From Bifidobacterium imperatoris (GTDB lineage Bacteria > Actinomycetota > Actinomycetes > Actinomycetales > Bifidobacteriaceae): DNA of 40,473 nucleotides. The translations under genes and the position numbers were made by a program. The notes under the pieces are model-generated. The model worked only from the letters and a program-made list of their open reading frames with translations. It was not told where the DNA came from and made no database searches. Positions 27,919 through 36,047 of the stretch are shown here, piece by piece. The stretch lies in the NCBI RefSeq assembly GCF_002860405.1, contig NZ_NMWV01000031.1, positions 1 through 40,473 of the forward strand, read 5' to 3'. Position 1 is the stretch's first letter. Every line of letters starts with the position of its first letter.

Positions 27919-28407
27919 ATGGCCGGGTTCATGAAAAACGCGATGTCCTATTTGGGCATGAGCGATGTGGCAGATGATGACGATGAGTTCGTCGAGGAGG
28001 AAGAGGAGCAACAGAAGCCTCAGCCGAAGCCGAACTTTGACTCTGACCATACGGTAACGCCTATGGCTCAGACTTCTCCCGCACCGAGTCAAAGCTCAAA
28101 GACCACCCCATTCCAGGGTAGTAGCCGAGTCAATCGCATCACCACGATTCACCCGAAGTCGTATGAAGATGCTCAGTTGGTCGGTCGTGCGTTGCGTGAT
28201 GGCGTGCCTGTTGTGCTGAACTTGACCGGTGTTTCCGAAGCAGTGGCCTACCGTATTGTTGATTTCTCCGCAGGTGTGGTGTTTGGTGTGCGTGGCTCGT
28301 TGGAACGTGTTACGCCGCGCGTGTTCCTACTGAGCCCGGCTCAGGTGAACATCAAAGTCGAAGAGCCTACGAACGCAGCATCCGCCCGAGATTTGTTCTC
28401 TGACTGA
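27919..28407 (+). CDS. sepF: Cell division protein SepF
   Basis: SepF anchors FtsZ to the membrane and bundles filaments; in actinobacteria it replaces FtsA/ZipA. 162 residues. The N-terminal amphipathic helix GFMKNAMSYLGM is followed by a very acidic stretch (ADDDDEFVEEEEEQQ) and a disordered Pro/Gln/Ser linker. The globular domain is at ~70-150 (ITTIHPKSYEDAQLVGRAL, VVLNLTGV, RIVDFSAGVVFGVRGSLERV, VFLLSP). AAAGGA precedes the ATG. The gap from ftsZ is 12 bp, so the two are one transcript; a terminator follows. Confidence 0.95.
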   Translation: MAGFMKNAMSYLGMSDVADDDDEFVEEEEEQQKPQPKPNFDSDHTVTPMAQTSPAPSQSSKTTPFQGSSRVNRITTIHPKSYEDAQLVGRALRDGVPVVLNLTGVSEAVAYRIVDFSAGVVFGVRGSLERVTPRVFLLSPAQVNIKVEEPTNAASARDLFSD

Positions 28408-28437
28408 TACTCGCGAATACTGCTCATTATTGTTGCT

Positions 28438-28474
28438 ATCGGCTGATTCCCAGTAGGGGATCGGCCGATTTTTA
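28438..28474 (+). terminator. Terminator after sepF
   Basis: ATCGGCTGATTCCC and GGGGATCGGCCGAT pair imperfectly (14 positions with wobble) around AGTA, followed by TTTTTATT. Confidence 0.85.
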
Positions 28475-28508
28475 TTGAGCTCCAAGCAAACATTTCATAT
28501 CCGGTTGT

Positions 28509-28514
28509 TAGGCT
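28509..28514 (+). promoter_or_regulatory. -10-like hexamer TAGGCT 6 nt before the yggT start
   Basis: TAGGCT then 6 nt and the ATG at 28521; no SD is seen between them. A leaderless promoter downstream of the sepF terminator is plausible. Confidence 0.4.
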
Positions 28515-28520
28515 TACCCC

Positions 28521-28823
28521 ATGTTGCCTTTTCTCTTCACTCTTATTGGCCGTATTCTCGCTTGGCTGGTTAATGCCTATATCACAGTGCTTATCATTCG
28601 CATGGTTTTGGATTGGGTGTCAATCCTGGCTCGTAATTGGTACCCGCATGGTATCGTGGCTCAACTGATCAATATGGTGTACACCATTACAGAGCCTCCG
28701 CTGCGCTGGCTGCGCCAATATATCAAGCCGCTTCCGCTCGGCTCTATATATCTGGACATGAGCTTTATAGTGCTGTATTTCGCGTTAGTGGTACTGGAGA
28801 GCGTCATCTACCTTATTTTCTGA
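28521..28823 (+). CDS. YggT family membrane protein
   Basis: A 100-residue protein with two YggT-type hydrophobic segments: about residues 3-30 (FLFTLIGRILAWLVNAYITVLIIRMVLDW, in parts) and 78-100 (IYLDMSFIVLYFALVVLESVIYLIF, in parts), with the family motif TEPPLRWLRQYIKP between them. YggT proteins sit between sepF and divIVA in most Gram-positive division clusters; their role is not well defined, possibly in division or osmotic response. No SD precedes the ATG, but a -10-like hexamer does. Size and context fit well. Confidence 0.88.
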   Translation: MLPFLFTLIGRILAWLVNAYITVLIIRMVLDWVSILARNWYPHGIVAQLINMVYTITEPPLRWLRQYIKPLPLGSIYLDMSFIVLYFALVVLESVIYLIF

Positions 28824-28970
28824 TGCAAAATCACTATTTTTTGTGCTGAATACGGCATGTCGCACCTTGAAATCGGCACAAAACTCCCATGAATCGAAGG
28901 GGTCGTGATAGCATCAATACTTGATACCAACGTAAGCGAGGGCAAAGCCCCAAAGCGAGGTGCAATATTT

Positions 28971-30281
28971 ATGGCTCTGTTGACGCCGAAGGATATTAGG
29001 GAGCACACCTTCCAGACCGTGCGATTCAAGGAAGGTTACGATGTCGACGAGGTTGACGACTTCCTCGATCAGGTCACGGAGACCGTGGAGGCTCTGGGCC
29101 GTCAGGCAGTAGCCGGCGGTCAGGCAACTCAGGCTCTGGGCCCCGATGTGACCAACCTGAATGCCAAGATTTCCGAGCTGACCGGTCAGGTGCAGAAGCT
29201 CCAGGCTGAGAATAATGAGCTGAAGAATGCTGCCGCTCAGGGCCAGCAGTCTTCCGCTGAAGGTGATAAGGCCGCTCAGTTGGCCGCAGCTAAGCTCAGC
29301 GAAGCAGAGGAATCCAACCGCGCCCTTTCCGCTCAGAACGATCAGCTCAAGGGCCAGGTCGATCAGCTGAATGCCCAGATCGATCAGCTGACTGCCCAGG
29401 CTGCTCAGGCTTCCGGAAACCAGGAGGCCGTCGGCCAGCAGATTGCAGCAATCCAGAAGGAACGTGACCAGTTCCGCGCCGCCAACGAAGAACTGTCCCG
29501 TCAGCTTGCTGCCGCTCAGCAGCAGGGCGGTGTCGCTCAGCAGCAGGCCGCTCAGATTCAGGAGCTGTCTCGTCAGCTTGAAGAAGCCAAGCAGCGTGAG
29601 AACCAGCTGCGTGCTCAGGTCTCCAAGGTTGAGCCGAGCACCGAAACCGGCTCCCTGCAGAAGATTGCCGGTGCTGCCGCTATGCCGGGCAGTGAACCGG
29701 AGCGTGCAACCGCTATGCTGACTTTGGCTATGCAGCTGCATGATCAGTACGTTGAAAAGGGCAAGACCAAGGCTAAGGAAATCACCGAAGCCAGCCAGAA
29801 CAAGTACAACGATCTGGTTACCAAGGCCAACACGTATTCTGATCGCACCCGTTCCGAGGCTGACGCCTACCGTGATCGCGTTCACGCTGATGCAGACGCC
29901 TACTCTAAGAACACCCGTACCGACGCAGATACCTATTCTGAGAACACGCGTGCTGATGCGGACTCCTACTCCGAGAAGACTCGCCAGGATGCCGACAACT
30001 ACTCCAAGACTCAGCACACTGATGCTGATGAGTACGAGGCAGATGTGCAGCGTCGTGCCGCGGAATACGACAAGCAGACTCGTTCCGCAGCCGATACCTA
30101 TGCACAGCAGGTGCGTGACAACCTGCAGAACCAGTCCAAGGTTATTGAGGGCAACATTCAGAGCCTCAAGCAGTTCGAGACCGAGTACCGTGCACGCCTG
30201 ACCGAGTTCCTTGGCCAGCTCGCCGCACAGGTTTCCGAATCGAACAACTATCAGGATCAGACCTCGTCCAAGGCTAACTGA
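28971..30281 (+). CDS. divIVA: DivIVA/Wag31 polar growth protein with long coiled coil
   Basis: A 436-residue DivIVA homologue, longer than the usual ~260-350. The N-terminal lipid-binding domain is LLTPKDIREHTFQTVRF, then KEGYDVDEVDDFLDQV. A Gln/Ala-rich coiled coil follows (~60-235), then a second helical region with about eight 11-residue repeats (residues ~287-384, e.g. YSENTRADADS, YSEKTRQDADN). The C-terminal LKQFETEYRARLTEFLGQL matches the conserved actinobacterial end. The ATG at 28971 has GAGG 10 nt before it; the frame is open to 28905, but the conserved domain starts here. It is expected to mark poles and septa and recruit wall synthesis enzymes. It lies downstream of ftsZ-sepF-yggT. 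Confidence 0.95.
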   Translation: MALLTPKDIREHTFQTVRFKEGYDVDEVDDFLDQVTETVEALGRQAVAGGQATQALGPDVTNLNAKISELTGQVQKLQAENNELKNAAAQGQQSSAEGDKAAQLAAAKLSEAEESNRALSAQNDQLKGQVDQLNAQIDQLTAQAAQASGNQEAVGQQIAAIQKERDQFRAANEELSRQLAAAQQQGGVAQQQAAQIQELSRQLEEAKQRENQLRAQVSKVEPSTETGSLQKIAGAAAMPGSEPERATAMLTLAMQLHDQYVEKGKTKAKEITEASQNKYNDLVTKANTYSDRTRSEADAYRDRVHADADAYSKNTRTDADTYSENTRADADSYSEKTRQDADNYSKTQHTDADEYEADVQRRAAEYDKQTRSAADTYAQQVRDNLQNQSKVIEGNIQSLKQFETEYRARLTEFLGQLAAQVSESNNYQDQTSSKAN

Positions 30282-30301
30282 GCGTAGGTAGGGTAAGTCG
30301 T

Positions 30302-30853
30302 ATGACAAACCAACAGGGACGGCTGCGTATTCGCGCGGCCGTCTTTGCATGTGTGGCCGCTGTGGCTTTGATTGTTGACCAATTCACTAAGTTTTGGGCG
30401 TTATCGGCATTGTCTGGCGGGCAGACCATCCGAGTGATTCCCGGGCTGTTGTCCCTGACCTTGGTGCGTAACCCCGGTGCGTCATTAGGCATGGGCTCCG
30501 GCTCTACATGGGTAATCAGTCTGCTCGCCATTGTCGCATGCTGTGCACTGCTGTACTACGGATTGCGCGCTGTGTCTTTGAAGTGGACGGTTGCGCTGTC
30601 CTTTGCGTTCGCTGGCGCTTTCGGCAACCTGATTGACCGTGTGATGTATGCGGATGGATTCCTCAACGGCAAGGTTGTGGATTTCCTGAACTACGGATGG
30701 TCTGTCGGCAATGTTGCGGATATTTATCTTGTGGTAGCAGGCGTAGTCATTGTCGTACTGATTCTACTGAACGAACCATTTACGGTAAAGGACATTGCGA
30801 CTGCAAAGAGCGATGCCGAAGAATCAGCTAAGACAAAGGTGGATGCCGAGTAA
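30302..30853 (+). CDS. lspA: Lipoprotein signal peptidase (signal peptidase II)
   Basis: Aspartyl membrane protease that cleaves prolipoprotein signal peptides. 183 residues with four membrane segments. The catalytic aspartates are D112 in GNLIDRV and D140 in VGNVADIYLV; the family motif RNPGASLGMGSG is also present. It starts 20 bp after divIVA with AGGTAGG upstream, and its stop overlaps the next start (TAATG), so it is coupled to the pseudouridine synthase gene, a very common lspA-rluD pairing. A short acidic/basic tail (about 160-183) extends past the last membrane segment. A possible substrate is the binding lipoprotein encoded at 8912. Confidence 0.95.
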   Translation: MTNQQGRLRIRAAVFACVAAVALIVDQFTKFWALSALSGGQTIRVIPGLLSLTLVRNPGASLGMGSGSTWVISLLAIVACCALLYYGLRAVSLKWTVALSFAFAGAFGNLIDRVMYADGFLNGKVVDFLNYGWSVGNVADIYLVVAGVVIVVLILLNEPFTVKDIATAKSDAEESAKTKVDAE

Positions 30854-31794
30854 TGAATCGTATGGTTCCCGCTCCTGACGCTTTGATTGGCAAACGATTC
30901 GACGTCGCCGTAGCCAAAATGCTCGGTATTTCTCGTTCCAAAGCTGCTGACTTAGTTGATTCCGGCCAAGCTCGTGTACTTGGCCGTGATGTGGCACGTT
31001 CCAGCACATTGGCGGCGGGAGATACTGTCGAATTCGATTTGGTTGAAGAACGTAAGGAGCCTGAACCTATTGCCAACGATATGGCTGTGGTCTACGAAGA
31101 CGATGACGTTGTTGTAGTCGACAAGCCGGTTGGTGTTGCTGCCCATGCTTCGGTTGGATGGACTGGCCCTACGGTGCTGGGGTCTTTGCGAGACCGTGGT
31201 GTGCATATTACCGCTTTAGGTGCTGCTGGACGTGAAGGTATTGTCTCCCGCTTGGATGTGGGCACGTCCGGACTGATGCTGGTGTGCAAATCCGATTTGG
31301 CATATACGGAAATGCGCAGGCAGTTTGCCGAGCATGAGGTGAAGAAAACCTATCACGCGCTGGTGCAAGGTTCGCTGAAACAGGATAAAGCTACTATTGA
31401 GGCGCCGATTGGTCGTGCAAAGGTTTCGGATTTTCGTTTTTGCGTGACGCCTGCTGGCAAACCGGCAGTGACGCATTGGGATGTGCTGGAACGCTTCGGT
31501 CATGAAGCTACGCTGGTTTCTGTGAATTTGGAGACGGGTCGAACGCACCAGATTCGTGTGCATTTCTCCTCAATCGGCCACCCTTTGTGCGGCGATCCGA
31601 TGTATGGTGCCAATCCTGTGCTATCTGAGATACTTGGACTCGATCGCCAATGGCTGCACGCCATGAAACTTGAATTCCGCCATCCCCGTACCCGTATTTG
31701 GACGACGGTGGAATCACACTATCCCGCTGATTTGGCGCAAGCGCTCGAAACTATGCGGGCCCGTCATACAGATACGGCTCCCATAGCTTCCTGA
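30853..31794 (+). CDS. rluD: RluA/RluD family 23S rRNA pseudouridine synthase
   Basis: Isomerises uridine to pseudouridine in rRNA. 313 residues: an N-terminal S4 RNA-binding domain (RFDVAVAKMLGISRSKAADL), then the catalytic domain with SRLDVGTSGLM (catalytic Asp135; the usual HRLD is SRLD, as in many actinobacteria), and GRTHQIRVHFSSIGHPLCGD. ATG overlaps the lspA stop by one base. It closes the operon; the 190-bp gap after it holds the phased repeat array and the dnaE promoter region. The exact rRNA target cannot be read from the sequence. Confidence 0.93.
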   Translation: MNRMVPAPDALIGKRFDVAVAKMLGISRSKAADLVDSGQARVLGRDVARSSTLAAGDTVEFDLVEERKEPEPIANDMAVVYEDDDVVVVDKPVGVAAHASVGWTGPTVLGSLRDRGVHITALGAAGREGIVSRLDVGTSGLMLVCKSDLAYTEMRRQFAEHEVKKTYHALVQGSLKQDKATIEAPIGRAKVSDFRFCVTPAGKPAVTHWDVLERFGHEATLVSVNLETGRTHQIRVHFSSIGHPLCGDPMYGANPVLSEILGLDRQWLHAMKLEFRHPRTRIWTTVESHYPADLAQALETMRARHTDTAPIAS

Positions 31795-31837
31795 TTTTCT
31801 CCTTCTTTGCCTTGCCCGGTGTTCCTAGCATCTTCTG

Positions 31838-31940
31838 ACTGTAGGATTTTGAACTCTTACTGTAGGTTTTTAAACGAAAAACGTTGGAAATCCTACAGTC
31901 AGTGTTGGAAATCCTACAGCCGGTGTCCAAAAACCTACAG
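31838..31940. repeat. Array of five 11-bp motifs at 21-bp spacing upstream of dnaE
   Basis: CTGTAGGWTTT occurs in forward orientation at 31839 and 31860 (21 bp apart). Its reverse complement AAAWCCTACAG occurs at 31888, 31909 and 31930 (21 bp apart each). Copies are separated by 10-bp spacers, and the forward and reverse groups mirror each other around ~31879. The right-hand part can also be read as three 21-bp tandem repeats. It lies in the rluD-dnaE gap, 35 bp before the dnaE start. Confidence 0.88.
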
Positions 31941-31974
31941 TCAGTGAAGGTGAAGGCTGAGCAGAGCGTGCGGT

Positions 31975-34900
31975 ATGGTGGAACGCATGGCTGAAATGGG
32001 GAACTTCGTACATCTGCACAACCACACGCACTATTCATTGTTGGATGGTGCGTCGAAGATTCCGGCGTTGGCCAAGCGCGCCGCCGAATTAGGCATGCCA
32101 GCAGTAGCTATTACTGATCATGGCAACATGCACGGCGCATATGAAATGTATACCAACTGTGTCTCCAACGGTGTTAAGCCGATTATCGGCATTGAAGCGT
32201 ATGTGACTCCTGAAACCGCTCGCCAGGACAAGTCGCGTGTGCACTGGGGTACCGAGGCGCAACGTCGCGATGATGTTTCCGGTGGTGGTTTGATTACCCA
32301 CATGACCATGTGGGCGGAAAACGATGAAGGCTTGGTCAACCTCATCAAGGCTTCCTCAGTGGCCAACCTTGAAGGTCGTGTGATGCGATATCCCCGTATG
32401 GATAAGGAGGTTTTGGCCACATATTCCAAAGGCGTGATCGCTTCTTCTGGTTGCCCTTCGGGCATCATCCAAACGCGCATTCGTCTGGGACAGTTCGATG
32501 AGGCGCTGCGTGCAGCCGGCGAGTTCCAGGACATTTTCGGCCGAGACAACTTCTTCATCGAGCTGATGGATCACGGGCTTTCGATTGAAACGCAGGTGAC
32601 CAAGGATTTGCTCACCATTGCGAAAAAACTTAACGCTCCGATTCTGGCAACGAATGATTCGCATTACGTGCACGCGGAAGATGCGGGCGCACAGGATGCG
32701 ATGCTATGCATTAATTCAGGCTCTCGTCTGGATGACCCGGACCGATTCAAGTTCGATGGCACGGGCTACTACCTGAAGACGGCAGAGGAGATGCGCACCC
32801 TGTTCAAGGAGCTGCCTGAGGCGTGCGATAACACGCTTCGAATCGCTGAGCGTTGCAATGTGATGTTCGACGATCATGAGGATGGCGCGTTCATGCCAAA
32901 GTTCCCCTGCCCCGAGGGGTGGGATGAGACTTCTTTGTTCCTGAAGAAGGTCGAGGAAGGTCTGGAGAAGCGCTACGACGGCAACCCTCCGCTTGAAGTG
33001 CTCAAGCAAGCGGATTACGAGTGTGGTGTGATTTGCCAGATGCAGTTCTGCGGCTACTTCTTGGTGGTGGCCGATTACATCCAATGGGCGAAAGACCACG
33101 GCATCATGGTGGGGCCCGGCCGTGGCTCTGCAGCAGGCGCAATGGTGGCCTACGCAATGGGTATCACTGAGCTGGACCCGCTGAAGCATGGCCTGATTTT
33201 CGAAAGGTTCCTGAACCCGGAGCGTGTGTCTCTGCCGGATATCGACGTCGACTTCGATCCGGAAGGCCGCGCCCGTGTAATCGAGTATTGCGGCGAGAAA
33301 TATGGCACCGATAAGGTTGCACAGTGCGTGATTTACGGCACGATTAAGACGAAGCAGGCGCTGAAGGATTCGGCTCGAATCATGGGCTACGAGTTCTCAG
33401 TGGGTGAGAAGGTAACCAAGGCGTTGCCTCCGGCTGCCACGGGCGGCAAGGACATCAGCCTGCATGACATCTTCGACCCGACGGCGAAACGCTATGCAGA
33501 GGCGCGTGAATTCCGCGAGATGTATGAGTCCGATCCAGATGCGCGCCGCATCACGGACGAAGCCAAGGGCATCGAGGGTCTGATTCGCCAGACGGGTGTG
33601 CATGCGTGCGCCACCATCATGGGTAGTGCTCCGATTACGGATACGAGCCCGCTGCTGGAGCGTACTGATGGCACAATTACTACCACGTTCGAATATCATA
33701 CGTGCGAAACGCTGGGCTTGGTCAAGATGGATTTCCTTGGACTTTCCAACTTGACGGTGATTCATGACACGCTGAGAAACATCGAAGCGAACGGTAAGCC
33801 GGCCATCGACTATACGAAGATTCCGCTGGACGACAAACCCACGTATGAACTGCTTTCCCGTGGTGACACGTTGGGCGTGTTCCAGCTTGATTCCGATGGT
33901 ATGCGTTCCTTGCTCAAGACGTTGAAGCCGGATAACTTCAACGATATTTCCGCATTGATCGCTCTGTATCGACCGGGCCCAATGTCGATGGATTCGCACA
34001 CTAATTATGCGAAGCGCAAGAATGGCTTGCAGAAGATCACGCCAATTCATCCCGAGCTCGAGGAACCGCTCAAGCAGGTGCTCGATGAGACGTATGGTCT
34101 GATTATTTATCAGGAGCAGGTGCAGTCCGCCGCCCGAATCTTGGCAGGTTATTCGTTGGGCAAGGCAGATGTGCTGCGTCGAGCAATGGGTAAGAAGAAG
34201 CCTGAGGTGCTGGCTAAGGAGAAGGTGCCGTTCTTCGCTGGCATGAAGGAACACGGTTATTCCGAAGAGGCAGCGAATGCTGTGTGGGATATTCTGGTTC
34301 CGTTCTCCGGCTACGCCTTCAACAAGGCGCATTCCGCAGCCTATGGTCTGATTTCCTATTGGACCGCATACTTGAAGACTCATTATCCGGTAGAGTTCAT
34401 GGCTGCTTTGTTGCAGGGTGCGGCTACGAACAAGGATAAGACGGCCTTGTACCTTGGCGAGGCACGACGTATGGGCATTCAGGTGCTCTCTCCGGATGTG
34501 AACGAGTCGGTATATGAGTATTCCGCAGTCGGCGACGTGGTGCGATTCGGTTTGGGCGCTATCCGTAACGTGGGTGAGAAAGCCGTGGCGGACATTATTG
34601 CCGAGCGTGAGGGGCCGCGCGGCAAGTTCGTGAATTTCATGGACTTCATTCGCCGTGTGCCACTGACCGCACTGAACCGCCGACTCGTGGAATCTTTGAT
34701 TAAGGCCGGTGCATTCGACTCCATCGATCCGAACCGCCGTGCTTTGTTCACTGTGCATGAGGCTGCCATCGATTCGGTGGTAAGTCTGAAACGCAAGCAG
34801 GCTGAGGGCCAGTTCGATTTGTTCTCCGATGATGAGGACGGGGGAGCGGAGGCAATGGGCGATGCGTCCGTGACCGTGCCGGATGTGGAGGAGTGGGATA

Positions 34901-35544
34901 AGAAGACCAAGCTCAACTTCGAACGTGAGATGCTGGGTTTGTATGTGTCCGACCACCCGCTTTCGGGCATGCAGTCTGTGCTTGCAAGCTTGCGAGAGAT
35001 GTCGATTGCGCATTTGATTGACCGTGCCAAAACTATGCCTGACGGACAGCAGGTCACGTTGGCTGGTTTGGTGACTGGTGTGGATCGCCGTGTTTCCAAG
35101 AAGGGCAATCCGTGGTCCATCGTCACCATCGAAGACATGGAAAGCAGCATTCAGTGCATGTTCTTCGGCAAAGTGTATGAGGCTGCCGCCGCGGAACTTG
35201 CCGTGGACGCGGTGGTGCAGATTCGCGGACAGGTGGAGCTGCGTGACGAAACCGTATCCTTGAGAGCCACGGAAATGCAGGTGCCCACCTTGGAAGCCGA
35301 AGATGAACGACCTTTGGTGATTACGTTGCCGACCGTGGCGTTGGAACGCGATCGTATGGCTCGTTTGGGGCAAGTGTTGGCCAGTCATCCCGGATACAGC
35401 GAGGTTCATCTCGCTGTAATGGATGAAAAGGGCAATGCTCAGGTGCTGACGTTCGGTGATCGTTTCCGAGTAAAGCGTGACACGTCATTATTCGCTGAGA
35501 TTAAAATCCTCTTCGGTCCGAGCTGTTTGCCTGCTGCCGCGTAA
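31975..35544 (+). CDS. dnaE: DNA polymerase III alpha subunit
   Basis: Main replicative polymerase, 1189 residues (1185 if the ATG at 31987 is used). Domain order: PHP domain (VHLHNHTHYSLLDG, AITDHGNMHGAYE), polymerase palm with catalytic Asp residues in LPDIDVDFDPEGR (D422, D424) and KMDFLGLSNLT (D586), fingers with YQEQV, PFSGYAFNKAHSAAYGLISY, then the OB fold and C-terminal region. This is DnaE1 type. The first ATG lacks an SD; the second has TATGGT 7 nt upstream, so a leaderless start at 31987 is possible. A phased repeat array ends 34 bp upstream, suggesting protein binding near the promoter. No dnaE-neighbour replication genes follow. Confidence 0.96.
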   Translation: MVERMAEMGNFVHLHNHTHYSLLDGASKIPALAKRAAELGMPAVAITDHGNMHGAYEMYTNCVSNGVKPIIGIEAYVTPETARQDKSRVHWGTEAQRRDDVSGGGLITHMTMWAENDEGLVNLIKASSVANLEGRVMRYPRMDKEVLATYSKGVIASSGCPSGIIQTRIRLGQFDEALRAAGEFQDIFGRDNFFIELMDHGLSIETQVTKDLLTIAKKLNAPILATNDSHYVHAEDAGAQDAMLCINSGSRLDDPDRFKFDGTGYYLKTAEEMRTLFKELPEACDNTLRIAERCNVMFDDHEDGAFMPKFPCPEGWDETSLFLKKVEEGLEKRYDGNPPLEVLKQADYECGVICQMQFCGYFLVVADYIQWAKDHGIMVGPGRGSAAGAMVAYAMGITELDPLKHGLIFERFLNPERVSLPDIDVDFDPEGRARVIEYCGEKYGTDKVAQCVIYGTIKTKQALKDSARIMGYEFSVGEKVTKALPPAATGGKDISLHDIFDPTAKRYAEAREFREMYESDPDARRITDEAKGIEGLIRQTGVHACATIMGSAPITDTSPLLERTDGTITTTFEYHTCETLGLVKMDFLGLSNLTVIHDTLRNIEANGKPAIDYTKIPLDDKPTYELLSRGDTLGVFQLDSDGMRSLLKTLKPDNFNDISALIALYRPGPMSMDSHTNYAKRKNGLQKITPIHPELEEPLKQVLDETYGLIIYQEQVQSAARILAGYSLGKADVLRRAMGKKKPEVLAKEKVPFFAGMKEHGYSEEAANAVWDILVPFSGYAFNKAHSAAYGLISYWTAYLKTHYPVEFMAALLQGAATNKDKTALYLGEARRMGIQVLSPDVNESVYEYSAVGDVVRFGLGAIRNVGEKAVADIIAEREGPRGKFVNFMDFIRRVPLTALNRRLVESLIKAGAFDSIDPNRRALFTVHEAAIDSVVSLKRKQAEGQFDLFSDDEDGGAEAMGDASVTVPDVEEWDKKTKLNFEREMLGLYVSDHPLSGMQSVLASLREMSIAHLIDRAKTMPDGQQVTLAGLVTGVDRRVSKKGNPWSIVTIEDMESSIQCMFFGKVYEAAAAELAVDAVVQIRGQVELRDETVSLRATEMQVPTLEAEDERPLVITLPTVALERDRMARLGQVLASHPGYSEVHLAVMDEKGNAQVLTFGDRFRVKRDTSLFAEIKILFGPSCLPAAA

Positions 35545-35553
35545 TTAGGGGAC

Positions 35554-35559
35554 TACCAT
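35554..35559 (+). promoter_or_regulatory. -10-like hexamer TACCAT 8 nt before a GTG start
   Basis: TACCAT then 8 nt and the GTG at 35568. The nearest purine-rich stretch (AGGGG) is 16 nt away, so leaderless expression is plausible. Confidence 0.35.
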
Positions 35560-35567
35560 AGCGAACC

Positions 35568-35966
35568 GTGCCTAACGTAGAAGCTGAACGAGATGAACAA
35601 CGCTGGATAGCGGAAACATTGGAACGACTATCGCATTCGAAGTTTCGCGCCAAGTTCATGCTTTCAGATAAGGACCGCGCCTACGCTCGTGCGAAGGGCA
35701 AAGCCATCATCAACCGCCATGCTCATGAAATGCTACATGATCGTGTCGGCGCTGCCGAGCCTAAGAATGATGGCAAACAGACGCCGTGGCGCGGTCACCC
35801 CGTATTCACCGCTCAGCATGCCACTGCTACTTGTTGCCGAGGCTGTATCGAAAAATGGCATCATATTCCTCAAGGTCGTGCACTTACTGAAGAGGAAACC
35901 AACAGGCTTGCAGATTTGGTCATGGCTTGGATTGAACGTGATTTGATTCACCATCCGGTGCGGTAA
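35568..35966 (+). CDS. DUF4186 family protein
   Basis: A 132-residue soluble protein of unknown function. It contains SKFRAKFMLSDKDRAYAR, then HAHEMLHDRVG, the segment QTPWRGHPVFTAQHATATCC and RGCIEKWHHIPQGRALT; the HATATCCRGC and KWHHIP segments, rich in His and Cys, match the DUF4186 pattern and could bind metal. GTG start 23 bp after dnaE; it may be expressed from a -10-like site in that gap. No functional partner is visible nearby. The family call is from recognition of the motif; biochemical role unknown. Confidence 0.7.
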   Translation: MPNVEAERDEQRWIAETLERLSHSKFRAKFMLSDKDRAYARAKGKAIINRHAHEMLHDRVGAAEPKNDGKQTPWRGHPVFTAQHATATCCRGCIEKWHHIPQGRALTEEETNRLADLVMAWIERDLIHHPVR

Positions 35967-36047
35967 TCGAGCAAGATACTGGTTAGAAGAACATCGCAAA
36001 CTTACAATGGGCGAGGAACATGATCGCATTGAAGGGAAGCGATACTT

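Noticed and set aside
28914..30350. A 478-codon Leu/Gly/Val-rich open frame on the minus strand over divIVA
   Set aside because: Its hydrophobic look is the reverse reading of the Gln/Ala/Asp-rich coiled coil; the + strand protein has conserved ends.
31838..31940. CRISPR array
   Set aside because: Repeat core is 11 bp with 10-bp spacers and occurs in both orientations; no cas genes are present.
33397..35409. A 670-codon open frame on the minus strand across dnaE
   Set aside because: Shadow of the conserved polymerase gene; no recognisable domain.
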